Of a DNA stretch of 22,630 bases, positions 15,275 through 22,630 are shown piece by piece. The notes beneath the pieces were generated by a model. That model had not been told where the DNA came from, did no database searches, and worked only from the letters and a program-made list of their open reading frames with translations. The translations under genes were made by a program, and so were the position numbers. Within the stretch, counting starts at the first letter, position 1; each line of letters opens with the position of its first letter. Source of the stretch: Gammaproteobacteria bacterium (GTDB lineage Bacteria > Pseudomonadota > Gammaproteobacteria > Steroidobacterales > Steroidobacteraceae); NCBI GenBank assembly GCA_003162555.1, contig PMNQ01000236.1, forward strand, positions 12,953-35,582. The letters run 5' to 3'.

Positions 15275-16569
15275 GCGCAGCCGGCGCCACACATCCCGGG
15301 CGCGAGCAGGCACTGGCGCTCGATCGCGTCGACGAACTGCAGCACCTGCGCGCGCGTTTCGCACTGCCGCGCAATGCGGCGGGCGCCGAACTCAATTACC
15401 TGTGTGGCCACTCGCTGGGGCTCGCACCGATCGCGGCCCGCGCACGCGTGCTGGAGGAACTGGAGGACTGGGAGCGCCTCGGGGTGCAGGGGCATGAGCA
15501 CGGCCGGCGCGCCTGGATCGGATACGCCGAGCGCCTGGCGCCGCCGCTCGCTGCGCTGGTGGGCGCCGGGGCCGGCGAAGTCGTGGCGATGAATTCGCTG
15601 ACCGTCAACCTGCATCTGCTGTTGGCCAGTTTTTATCGGCCGGCCGGCGCACGCCACCGCATCCTCATCGAGTCGGGAGCGTTTCCGTCGGACCGGCACG
15701 TGGTGCAGTCGCAGCTGCGCTGGCACGGCCTCGATCCAGCCGAGGCGCTGCTGGAACTGGCGCCGCGCCCCGGCGAAGAACTGCTGCGCATGGAGGACAT
15801 TGACGCATGCATCGGTGCAGCGGGAGAGTCGCTCGCCTTGGTGCTTTGGCCGGGCGTGCAATACCGCACGGGGCAGGCGTTCGAGCTCAAGCCAATCGTA
15901 GGCACCGCACGGCGACACGGCGCTACAGTAGGTTTCGATCTCGCCCATTCGATCGGCAACCTGCCGCTTGCGCTGCACGACAGCGGCGCCGATTTCGCCG
16001 CCTGGTGCAGCTACAAATATTTGAACGGCGGCCCTGGCGCGATCGGTGGCGCCTTCGTGCATGAGCGGCACGCGCGCGATGAACGCCTGCCGCGCCTTGA
16101 GGGCTGGTGGGGGAGCGAGCCCACGACGCGCTTTCGCATGAGCGGCGCGTTCGAGCTCACACCCGGGGCAGCGGGCTGGCAGCTGAGCAATCCGCCAGTG
16201 CTGTCAGCGGCACCGCTGCTGGCGTCGCTCGAGTTGTTTGCGGAGGCCGGGATGGCGCGGCTGAGAACCAAATCGCGCGCGCTCACTGCCTTCCTGCACG
16301 CCTCGCTGCAGGCGGCCTGCGGCGAAAACATCGAGATCATCTCGCCCGCCGACGCCGGGCAACGCGGCGCGCAATTGTCGATCCGCGTGCGTGGCGGCAG
16401 CGAGCGAGCGCGGCGCGTGCATGAAGCGCTTGGCCAGCGCGATGTCGTGGGCGACTGGCGCGAGCCCGACACGATCCGCCTGGCGCCCGTGCCCCTCTAC
16501 AACAGCTTCTTCGACGCGTGGCGGGCCGCCGGCGAACTCGCTGCGGCCATCCGCACGGCAGAGCCGTGA
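15271..16569 (+). CDS. kynU: Kynureninase
   Basis: A 432-residue PLP enzyme that cleaves 3-hydroxykynurenine (or kynurenine) to 3-hydroxyanthranilate (or anthranilate) and alanine. Recognised by LNYLCGHSLGLAP (41-53), the cofactor-facing GFDLAHSIGN (221-230; Asp223 and His226) and SYKYLNGGPG (247-256), where Lys249 is the Schiff-base lysine. Also GWWGSEPTTRF and the C-terminal DTIRLAPVPLYNSF. Length is typical of the family. The start is fixed by ATGA overlap with the formamidase gene; the frame extends upstream only inside that gene. The stop overlaps the start of kmo as GTGA, so the three proteins are translationally coupled. With kmo next to it, 3-hydroxykynurenine is the likely substrate, pointing to NAD synthesis via quinolinate or to 3-hydroxyanthranilate catabolism. 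Confidence 0.95.
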   Translation: MSAAGATHPGREQALALDRVDELQHLRARFALPRNAAGAELNYLCGHSLGLAPIAARARVLEELEDWERLGVQGHEHGRRAWIGYAERLAPPLAALVGAGAGEVVAMNSLTVNLHLLLASFYRPAGARHRILIESGAFPSDRHVVQSQLRWHGLDPAEALLELAPRPGEELLRMEDIDACIGAAGESLALVLWPGVQYRTGQAFELKPIVGTARRHGATVGFDLAHSIGNLPLALHDSGADFAAWCSYKYLNGGPGAIGGAFVHERHARDERLPRLEGWWGSEPTTRFRMSGAFELTPGAAGWQLSNPPVLSAAPLLASLELFAEAGMARLRTKSRALTAFLHASLQAACGENIEIISPADAGQRGAQLSIRVRGGSERARRVHEALGQRDVVGDWREPDTIRLAPVPLYNSFFDAWRAAGELAAAIRTAEP

Positions 16570-17915
16570 GCGCGACACCGCGCGGCGCAACCGCGGTCAC
16601 AATCGTTGGCGCCGGCCCGGTGGGCACATTGCTGGCGCTGCTGCTCGCCGCCGGGGGCCGTCACGTGCGCGTGCTCGAGCGGCGAGCGGATCCGCGCAGC
16701 GGCGCGGCAGAGCGCGGCCGCTCGATCAATCTGGCACTCGCTGCCCGCGGACTTGCGGCGCTCGCGCGTGCAGGCGTGCTCGAGCGAGTGCAGCCCGAGC
16801 TGGTAGCGATGCGCGGGCGGCAATTGCACGATCGCGATGGCCGCGGACCGCTGCTCCCCTATGGGCTGCGCCCGGAGGAAGTGATCTACGCTGTCGATCG
16901 CGCGCGCCTCAACACGGCACTGATCGAAGCCGCGGCCGCCGTGCCGCTCATCGAACTGCAGTTCGGAAGACGCGCCATCGATGTCGATCCGGCAACCGGC
17001 CGCGTGAGCTGGCAGGATGCAGCCGGCAATGCCGGTGCGAACGAGTCGTCCGATACCGTGATCGGCGCCGATGGCGCCGGATCGGCGCTGCGCAACGCCC
17101 TGCAGAATCGCGGAGCACTTCAGGCCACCGAAGATCCGCTCGCGCACGATTACAAGGAACTGCATATTCCGCCGGCGGCCGGCGGCGGCTGGCCGCTCGA
17201 GCCGCATGCACTGCACATCTGGCCGCGCGGCGGGTACATGCTGATCGCCCTGCCGAATCCCGATCGCTCATTCACCGCCACGCTGTTCCTGCCGTCACTT
17301 GGCGCCGGCGGCTTCGAGGCGCTCACTGACAGCACGGCGGCGCGCGCATTCTTCGCGCGCGAGTTCCCGGATGCGCTGGCGCTGATTCCGGATTTCGACG
17401 TGCAATTCGCGGCGCACCCGCAAGGGAAACTCGGCACGCTTTATTGCTGGCCATGGCAGGTGCAGCGCGTGCTGCTGGTCGGCGACGCCGCCCACGCGAT
17501 CGTGCCCTTCCACGGCCAGGGACTGAACTGCGGCTTCGAGGACTGCGTGCTGCTGGCGGAACTGCTCGAACGCGAGAGCGACTGCCAGGCGGCCTGCGCG
17601 CAGTTCGAGCACCTGCGCCGCCCAAATACGGATGCGATCGCCGCGATGGCCATCGAGAATTACCAGGAGATGCGCGACACGGTGCTGGCGCCCGGCTTCG
17701 CGGCGCGCAGGCAGTTGGCGCTCGATCTCGAGCAGCGCTATCCCGGACGCTTCATCCCGCGCTATTCCATGGTGATGTTCCACGCCGAAATCCCGTACGC
17801 GGAAGCGCAGCGCCGCGGCGCACTGCAAAGCGGCGTCATCGATGCGCTGCTGGCGTCCGGCGCCGGCGCCGACTCGGCGTTGGCGGCGCGGTTGCTGGAT
17901 GAATCCGCGCTATGA
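16566..17915 (+). CDS. kmo: Kynurenine 3-monooxygenase
   Basis: A 449-residue FAD-dependent aromatic hydroxylase converting L-kynurenine to 3-hydroxykynurenine with NADPH and oxygen. GAGPVG (15-20) opens the Rossmann FAD site and LERRADPR follows the second strand. RSINLALAARGL (52-63) is the kynurenine-monooxygenase signature. GADGAGSALR (167-176) matches the DG motif, and GDAAHAIVPFHGQGLNCGFE (306-325) is the second FAD motif. PNPDRSFTATLFLP (230-243) is also typical of the family. The GTG start at 16566 overlaps the kynU stop. Bacterial members are known in Pseudomonas, Xanthomonas, Bacteroidetes and relatives. It ends 9 bases from the convergent kup gene, with no room for a terminator between them. 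Confidence 0.95.
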   Translation: MSATPRGATAVTIVGAGPVGTLLALLLAAGGRHVRVLERRADPRSGAAERGRSINLALAARGLAALARAGVLERVQPELVAMRGRQLHDRDGRGPLLPYGLRPEEVIYAVDRARLNTALIEAAAAVPLIELQFGRRAIDVDPATGRVSWQDAAGNAGANESSDTVIGADGAGSALRNALQNRGALQATEDPLAHDYKELHIPPAAGGGWPLEPHALHIWPRGGYMLIALPNPDRSFTATLFLPSLGAGGFEALTDSTAARAFFAREFPDALALIPDFDVQFAAHPQGKLGTLYCWPWQVQRVLLVGDAAHAIVPFHGQGLNCGFEDCVLLAELLERESDCQAACAQFEHLRRPNTDAIAAMAIENYQEMRDTVLAPGFAARRQLALDLEQRYPGRFIPRYSMVMFHAEIPYAEAQRRGALQSGVIDALLASGAGADSALAARLLDESAL

Positions 17916-17924
17916 CGGCGGCGC

Positions 17925-19787
17925 TTAAAGCTCGACCTGGGTGGCCAGCACAATGACGCGCCGGTCGGGCATGCGATAGAAATCCACCGCCTGCGTACTG
18001 CGCCGCTGCATCCACGCGAACAATCGGCGGCGCAGGCCGTCGTAGCCGCCGCGCGGGCGCGGACGCACCAGGTGCCATCCCAGGAAGAATGAGCAGTCCT
18101 GGCCGAACAGTTTCAATCCCCGCACACGGCTCTGCTTCAGCGCCTCGCTGACATCTGGCGTTTCCATGAAGCCAAAGCGCGCGGTGATCAGTATTACGCC
18201 TTCCGGCAGCGTGTCGATGCGCACCCGATCGCCCGGATCCTGGCGCGGCGTACGCACGAATTCCATGTGCAGGAATACAATGCGCTCATGCGCGACATGG
18301 TTGTGATCCAGATTGCGCAGGAACGCGGTGGGAACGTAGTGCGGCTCGCTGACCAGGAACACCGCGGTGCCGGGCACCCGTATCGCGGACGCCAGCAGCT
18401 GCGGCAGCTCCTTCAACGGCACCGCCATGGCACGCAGCGCAGCCCGCAGCAGGCGCCGGCCAAAGCGCCAGGTCATGAAAACACCGTACAGCAGCGTCGC
18501 AAACAGCAACGGCACCCAAGCTCCCTGCGCAAACTTGGCCAGGTTTGCCACGCTGTACAGCAGGTCGATGACCAGCAGCGGCCCGAAACACAGCGCTACC
18601 TTCCAGCCAGACCAGTTCCAGCGCGAGGTAGCCAGCACGATTCCCAGCACGGTCGTGACGCCCATGGTGCCGGAGACCGCCGCGCCATAGGCCGCACCGA
18701 GTGCGTCCGAAGAGCCGAAGCCGACGACGAAAATGCAGACCGCGATGAATACAAATGTGTTCACGACCGGCACGAAGATGTGCCCGTGCTCGTGCGCCGA
18801 GGTCTGCAGCATGCGCAGGCGCGGTAGCAGGTCGAGCTGCACGGCCTGACGCGTCACCGAGAATGCGCCGGTGATGGTGGCCTGCGAGGCGATGATCGCC
18901 GCCAGCGTCGCCAGCACCACCATCCACGGCAGCGCAGGTGCCGGCACCAGCGCGAACAGCGGCTTGTGTACAGCGGCCGGATCACCGAGCACCAACGCGC
19001 CCTGCCCGAAATAGCTGAGCAGCAACGCCGGCCACACCACGGCGAACCAGGCGAGGCGCACCGGACCCTTGCCGAATGAGCCCATGTCGGCATACAGCGC
19101 TTCGCCACCAGTCACGGTCAGGAATACGCCGCCAAGAATCGCCAGCGACACGCCCTGGTGCGTGCGCAGCAGCTGCAGGCCATATTCGGGATTGAGCGCG
19201 GCCAGGACCTGCGGGTGGCGCATGATCGACTCGGCGCCGGTCCAGGCGAGCACTGCGAACCACAGCACCATGACCGGTCCAAAAAGCCGGCCGACATGCG
19301 CGGTGCCACGGCTCTGGATCGCGAACAGCAGCACGATGATCACCAGCGTCGCCGGCACCACTGCGTGCGTCAGTCCGGGGCTGAGCAGCTCGAGGCCCTC
19401 GACCGCACCCAGCACGGAAATCGCGGGCGTGATCAGCGCGTCGCAATAGAACAGCGCAGCGCCCATGACCGCCAGAGCGATGATCGCGCGGCCCCAGCGT
19501 GGAGTTTCCTCAAGCCGTCGCTGCACCAGCGCGAACAGCGAGAGGATGCCACCCTCGCCTGCGTTGTCGGCGCGCATGATCAGCATTACGTACTTGAGCG
19601 TGACGATCGCCAGCAGGCTCCAGAATATCAGCGACAGCACGCCGAGCAGCGCCGCCGGCTGCGGCGGCCCTGCGCCAGTGGCATTCAGGGATTGCTCGAG
19701 CGCATACAGCGGGCTGGTGCCGATATCGCCGTAGACGACACCGATCGCGCCGAGGGTGGCTCCGGCGGAAAGGCGTTTGCGATTCAC
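17925..19787 (-). CDS. kup: Low-affinity potassium transport protein Kup
   Basis: A 620-residue inner-membrane KUP/HAK/KT potassium-proton symporter, close to the 622 residues of the E. coli protein. GVVYGDIGTSPLYAL (16-30) is the family signature. About 12 membrane segments fill residues 10-450, with GGEALYADMGSFG and SQATITGAFSVTRQA as conserved blocks. A cytoplasmic C-terminal part follows with GTAVFLVSEPHYVPTAFLRNL, a low-specificity version of the conserved GTGVFL segment. The GTG at 19787 overlaps the folA stop as GTGA, so kup is translated as the last gene of the leftward lgt-thyA-folA chain. No functional link to folate genes is evident; read-through expression seems likely. Confidence 0.95.
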   Translation of the reverse strand: MNRKRLSAGATLGAIGVVYGDIGTSPLYALEQSLNATGAGPPQPAALLGVLSLIFWSLLAIVTLKYVMLIMRADNAGEGGILSLFALVQRRLEETPRWGRAIIALAVMGAALFYCDALITPAISVLGAVEGLELLSPGLTHAVVPATLVIIVLLFAIQSRGTAHVGRLFGPVMVLWFAVLAWTGAESIMRHPQVLAALNPEYGLQLLRTHQGVSLAILGGVFLTVTGGEALYADMGSFGKGPVRLAWFAVVWPALLLSYFGQGALVLGDPAAVHKPLFALVPAPALPWMVVLATLAAIIASQATITGAFSVTRQAVQLDLLPRLRMLQTSAHEHGHIFVPVVNTFVFIAVCIFVVGFGSSDALGAAYGAAVSGTMGVTTVLGIVLATSRWNWSGWKVALCFGPLLVIDLLYSVANLAKFAQGAWVPLLFATLLYGVFMTWRFGRRLLRAALRAMAVPLKELPQLLASAIRVPGTAVFLVSEPHYVPTAFLRNLDHNHVAHERIVFLHMEFVRTPRQDPGDRVRIDTLPEGVILITARFGFMETPDVSEALKQSRVRGLKLFGQDCSFFLGWHLVRPRPRGGYDGLRRRLFAWMQRRSTQAVDFYRMPDRRVIVLATQVEL

Positions 19788-20299
19788 GGCTGTGCCGCTC
19801 CAGTTGCGACCGGCCCGACGCGCTCGAGCGTCTGGTAGGTCATTGACCAGGCGTGCCGATCATCGGCCGCATGCTCGGTGCGTGCCAGTTCGCGCCACTC
19901 GGCCGCGTCAAAGGCAGGGAAGTACACGTCGCCTTCGATTCTAGCATGCACGCGGGTCAGCTCCAGGTGTGTGGCCAGCGGCAGCGCCTGCCGGTAAATG
20001 TCGGCGCCCCCAATCACGCAAAGCTCCGGAACCAGCGCGCAAATCTCGAGCGCCGCCGGCAGATCGGCCACGGCCTCAACGCTTGCCGGCAGCTGTTGCG
20101 GAGAACGTGTTGCCACCAGGTTGCGCCGCCCCGGCAGCGCGCGGCCGATTGCTGCGAAAGTGCGCCGCCCCATCAGTATCGGCCGGCCCATGGTCAGCGA
20201 TTTGAAGCGCCGCAGGTCGTCGGGCAGGTGCCATGGCAGCGCGCCGCTACGGCCGATCACGCCGTTGTCGGCGAGCGCCGCGATGATCGTGACCTTCAA
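19784..20299 (-). CDS. folA: Dihydrofolate reductase
   Basis: A 171-residue enzyme reducing dihydrofolate to tetrahydrofolate with NADPH, which restores the cofactor oxidised by ThyA. IIAALADNGVIGRSGALPWH at the N-terminus, LPDDLRRFK with catalytic Asp28, GRPILMGRRTF (38-48), LPGRRN (55-60) and CVIGGADIYRQAL (94-106) are all standard. The apparent start is TTG at 20299, one base after the SET gene's stop, which would keep translation low or coupled to the upstream gene. No in-frame ATG lies near the conserved N-terminus. Downstream, kup overlaps by GTGA. Confidence 0.95.
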   Translation of the reverse strand: MKVTIIAALADNGVIGRSGALPWHLPDDLRRFKSLTMGRPILMGRRTFAAIGRALPGRRNLVATRSPQQLPASVEAVADLPAALEICALVPELCVIGGADIYRQALPLATHLELTRVHARIEGDVYFPAFDAAEWRELARTEHAADDRHAWSMTYQTLERVGPVATGAAQP

Positions 20300-20300
20300 A

Positions 20301-20789
20301 TCAGCGACTCTTGCGCTGCCGGGATTTGGGACGTTTCGCCGGCCACAACATCGTGCCGCGGCAATCCTCGCCGCCGCAGCGGCAGGCGTAGATCGTGTCG
20401 ATGTTGGGCGGATCGTCCTTGTCGCGACGGATGGAGTAGTCGTATTTCAGCTCTTCGCCGGGCTGAATCGTCTCGATGGCTTCGATGTAAATGCGGCGGT
20501 CTTCCGTGACCGATTCGCAGTTCGGGTCACAGCCGTGATTGATGAAACGCGCGTCGTTGCCGTTGACGCCAGCATCGATGACGACGCCGCGATCGACCGT
20601 GTACAGAAAGGTGTGGTTGTCTTCCACCGGCTTGGCGGCGTGCCGACGGTTCGCCTCGCGGTGTGAAATGCGCTCGCCCAGGTACTCGACGATGCGGGTG
20701 CCCTTGCGGATGCGGCGCGCGGCGAACACGCCCAGACCATGTACGCGTGAGCGGCGCACCTTGTAAAGAGGCAGGCGTGCGGAACTCAT
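20301..20789 (-). CDS. SET-domain protein lysine methyltransferase
   Basis: A 162-residue protein that is essentially one SET domain plus a post-SET tail. [11 protein letters not shown] (17-27) opens the domain, [15 protein letters not shown] (79-93) is the RFINHSCxPN cofactor and knot motif with Gly replacing Ser, and GEELKYDYS (111-119) holds the catalytic Tyr. [13 protein letters not shown] (136-148) supplies the cysteines that, with Cys91, form the post-SET zinc site of eukaryote-like enzymes. The C-terminus [12 protein letters not shown] is strongly basic, suggesting nucleic-acid or histone-like-protein binding. It would transfer methyl groups from S-adenosylmethionine to lysines of an unknown protein. 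The ATG overlaps the thyA stop (ATGA) and the stop lies one base before folA. The likely origin is ancient transfer from eukaryotes or a conserved bacterial SET family; the target is unknown. Confidence 0.88.
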   Translation of the reverse strand: MSSARLPLYKVRRSRVHGLGVFAARRIRKGTRIVEYLGERISHREANRRHAAKPVEDNHTFLYTVDRGVVIDAGVNGNDARFINHGCDPNCESVTEDRRIYIEAIETIQPGEELKYDYSIRRDKDDPPNIDTIYACRCGGEDCRGTMLWPAKRPKSRQRKSR

Positions 20790-21577
20790 ACGGCGATCGG
20801 CGCCTTGATCGGCGGATGAAATTGGTAATTCACGAACTCGAAATCCTCATACTGGTAATCAAACAGACTCGGTGCGCGCCGCAGCGCCAGCCGCGGCGGC
20901 GCGAAAGGCTCGCGCGCAAGCTGCAGATCAGCCTGCTCGAAATGATTCACGTACAGGTGGCAATCGCCGCCGGTCCAGACGAACTCGCCCGGCTGCAGCT
21001 CGCACTGCTGCGCGATCATGTGCGTCAACAACGCATAGGAGGCGATGTTGAACGGCACGCCCAGAAACACATCCGCGCTGCGCTGGTAGAGCTGGCAGGA
21101 CAGTCGCCCCTCGGCAACGAAGAACTGGAACAGCGCGTGGCAGGGCTGCAGCGCCATGGCCGCAAGCTCACCCACGTTCCAGGCGCTGACAATGATGCGG
21201 CGCGAATCGGGATTGCTGCGCAGCAGCCGCAGCGCCTCGCTGATCTGATCGATCTGCCGGCCGTCAGCGGTTCCCCAGCTGCGCCATTGGTGACCGTAGA
21301 CCGGGCCGAGCTCGCCCTGCGCGTCCGCCCATTCATCCCAGATGTGCACTCCGTGTTCGTGAAGGTAGCGCGTGTTCGTGTCGCCGCGCAGGAACCACAG
21401 CAGCTCGTGAATCACGGATGGCAGGTGGATTTTTTTCGTGGTCAGCAGCGGAAAGCCGGCCGCCAGATCGAAGCGCATCTGGTAGCCGAACAGCGCGCGC
21501 GTGCCGGTGCCGGTGCGGTCGTTCTTCGGTGCGCCCCGCGTACGCACCTGGCGCAGCAGCTCGAGATACGTCTTCAT
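20786..21577 (-). CDS. thyA: Thymidylate synthase
   Basis: A 263-residue enzyme making dTMP from dUMP with methylene-tetrahydrofolate; E. coli ThyA has 264. [13 protein letters not shown] (19-31), [19 protein letters not shown] (45-63), the catalytic Cys146 in [32 protein letters not shown] (165-184) and HLYVNHFEQ are conserved, as is the C-terminal IKAPIAV. The ATG at 21577 overlaps the lgt stop as ATGA; the open frame continues upstream only inside lgt. Its product dihydrofolate is the substrate of FolA, encoded two genes downstream. Confidence 0.97.
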   Translation of the reverse strand: MKTYLELLRQVRTRGAPKNDRTGTGTRALFGYQMRFDLAAGFPLLTTKKIHLPSVIHELLWFLRGDTNTRYLHEHGVHIWDEWADAQGELGPVYGHQWRSWGTADGRQIDQISEALRLLRSNPDSRRIIVSAWNVGELAAMALQPCHALFQFFVAEGRLSCQLYQRSADVFLGVPFNIASYALLTHMIAQQCELQPGEFVWTGGDCHLYVNHFEQADLQLAREPFAPPRLALRRAPSLFDYQYEDFEFVNYQFHPPIKAPIAV

Positions 21578-22392
21578 GGCGCCGGTTTGAAATTGCCGGA
21601 AGGCTGCTGCCAGCGCCGCGCAAACACAATCAGCACCACGCCCGCCAGCAACATCGGCAAGGACAGGATCTGGCCCATGGTCAGCCAGTCGCCCGCGAAA
21701 TAGCCGATCTGCGTGTCGGGCACGCGCACGAATTCCACCGTGATGCGGGCGACCGAATAACACACCATGAACAGCGCCGCGGGCATGTAACGCGGCCGCG
21801 GCTTGCGCGTATACAGCCAGAGGATAGTGAACAGCAACGCTCCCTCCAGCCCCGCTTCGTACAGCTGCGTCGGATGGCGCGCGATCAGCGGCGCGCCCGG
21901 CCCATCGCTGACGCGCATGCCCCACCAACCATCAGTCGGCCGGCCCCACAGCTCACTGTTGATGAAGTTGCCGATGCGCACCGCAATGATGCCGATGCCC
22001 GGCAATGGCGCGGCGAAATCGAACACATCCCAGACGCGCCTGGCGCGCGAGTGCGCGAACAGCGCCACCGCGGTCATCACGCCGAGGAACCCGCCGTGGA
22101 ATGACATGCCGCCTTCCCACAGCTTGAGCGGATACCAGATATCGGCACGCCACATGGCCTCGCCATAGAAGAGCACGTAGCCAACGCGCCCGCCGACGAT
22201 CGTGCCCAGCATGGCGTAGAAGATGAAGTCATCGACGTCGCGCGCCGTCCAGGTCGAGCGGGGATCGGCCGCGCGCCGCCGCGCCAGATACCAGGCGGCG
22301 GCGAAGGCCACCAGGTACATGATGCCGTACCAGTGAATGCGGAGCGGACCGAGCGCGAGTGCGATCGGATTGATATGCGGGTAGGTCAGCAT
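21574..22392 (-). CDS. lgt: Prolipoprotein diacylglyceryl transferase
   Basis: A 272-residue inner-membrane enzyme that moves a diacylglyceryl group from phosphatidylglycerol to the lipobox cysteine of preprolipoproteins, the first step of lipoprotein maturation. [11 protein letters not shown] (17-27), [14 protein letters not shown] (92-105) and the Lgt signature [15 protein letters not shown] (139-153), including the essential Arg, are all present. About seven membrane segments. The ATG is at 22392; AGGG lies rather far upstream and is not a convincing ribosome binding site. It lies 39 bases downstream of rlmI on the same strand. Pairing of lgt with thyA is common in proteobacteria. Confidence 0.97.
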   Translation of the reverse strand: MLTYPHINPIALALGPLRIHWYGIMYLVAFAAAWYLARRRAADPRSTWTARDVDDFIFYAMLGTIVGGRVGYVLFYGEAMWRADIWYPLKLWEGGMSFHGGFLGVMTAVALFAHSRARRVWDVFDFAAPLPGIGIIAVRIGNFINSELWGRPTDGWWGMRVSDGPGAPLIARHPTQLYEAGLEGALLFTILWLYTRKPRPRYMPAALFMVCYSVARITVEFVRVPDTQIGYFAGDWLTMGQILSLPMLLAGVVLIVFARRWQQPSGNFKPAP

Positions 22393-22431
22393 CGGGTGCG
22401 CGATTCTACCCTGAAGCGGGCCATTTCACGG

Positions 22432-22630
22432 CTAGGCACGCGTGACCCGGCAGAAAAAAGCCTTTAGATAGCGGGTTTCAGGAATGGCCGGGTGCACCGG
22501 ATGGTCGGGGGACTGGCCACCCGCGGCCAGGATCTGCACGAAGCGGCTGTTATGGCGCGCGGCCGCCTGGATCAGGCCGGCCAGATCGTCAGCCCCCAGA
22601 TGGAAGGAGCACGAACAACTGACCAGCAGC
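22432..22630 (-). CDS. rlmI: Class I rRNA methyltransferase RlmI-like, C-terminal end
   Basis: The last 66 codons of a gene entering from the right edge. Read on the minus strand it gives LLVSCSCSFHLGADDL, then FVQILAAGGQSPDHPVHPAI, then PETRYLKAFFCRV and a TAG stop at 22434-22432. The SCS.H segment and the GQxPDHPVxPAxPExxYLK ending are characteristic of the RlmI family (23S rRNA m5C1962 methyltransferase, also called YccW), which uses S-adenosylmethionine. The PUA and most of the Rossmann domain lie outside the window. Probably the first visible gene of the leftward lgt-thyA chain. Confidence 0.85.
   Translation of the reverse strand, partial: LLVSCSCSFHLGADDLAGLIQAAARHNSRFVQILAAGGQSPDHPVHPAIPETRYLKAFFCRVTRA

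Noticed and set aside
16518..16565. Upstream extension of kynurenine monooxygenase
   Set aside because: It would lie inside kynU and add an Arg-rich segment not seen in the family; the GTGA overlap start at 16566 fits the FAD motif position.
17916..17924. Possible terminator between the convergent kmo and kup genes
   Set aside because: Only 9 bases separate the stops, and no stem-loop followed by a T-run is visible there or just inside either gene.

Overview
This is a GC-rich chromosomal window, almost fully coding, with the gene content of a free-living gammaproteobacterium of the Xanthomonadales/Steroidobacteraceae type. That placement is inferred from three things: large TonB-dependent receptors of the Xanthomonas/Caulobacter oligosaccharide type without SusD partners, a eukaryote-like kynurenine route with a flavin 3-monooxygenase, and an lgt-thyA-folA housekeeping cluster. 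I saw no rRNA, tRNA, CRISPR, insertion sequence or phage gene, and no intergenic gap over about 130 bases.

Region A (1-3221): the 5' part of one TonB-dependent receptor gene runs leftward off the window. Divergent from it are a ROK-family repressor (winged helix plus sugar-kinase fold) and, overlapping by ATGA, a second ROK protein without a DNA-binding domain. Both ROK proteins have lost the usual zinc-binding cysteine motif. A near-perfect inverted repeat lies in the divergent promoter region.

Region B (3218-13782): a six-gene leftward operon reads, in transcription order, secreted clan-A glycoside hydrolase, zinc-motif ROK sugar kinase, GlmS-like SIS sugar isomerase/deaminase, FHS-type MFS sugar transporter, secreted five-bladed beta-propeller protein (GH43-like), and a full-length TonB-dependent receptor. 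Junctions are overlaps or gaps of 13-37 bases. A divergent GntR/UTRA regulator sits at the head. This looks like a complete catabolic locus for an unidentified glycoside: outer-membrane uptake, periplasmic cleavage, inner-membrane import, phosphorylation and isomerisation. The SIS enzyme hints at an amino sugar or glycated compound, but no NagA-type deacetylase is present. The receptor and the second ROK gene converge with overlapping stop codons.

Region C (13797-17915): a small leftward lipoprotein of unknown role, then a rightward, translationally coupled kynurenine operon: a cyclase-family putative kynurenine formamidase, kynureninase and kynurenine 3-monooxygenase. These give N-formylkynurenine to kynurenine to 3-hydroxykynurenine to 3-hydroxyanthranilate, part of the quinolinate route to NAD. 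Tryptophan dioxygenase and 3-hydroxyanthranilate dioxygenase are not in the window.

Region D (17925-22630): a leftward chain rlmI (C-terminal end only) - lgt - thyA - SET-domain lysine methyltransferase - folA - kup, nearly all coupled by start/stop overlaps. The SET protein between thyA and folA is the most surprising gene in the window.

Non-ATG starts are frequent (GTG for the first receptor, lipoprotein, kmo and kup; TTG for the MFS transporter and folA), most of them supported by an overlap or a ribosome binding site. No convincing intrinsic terminator was seen.
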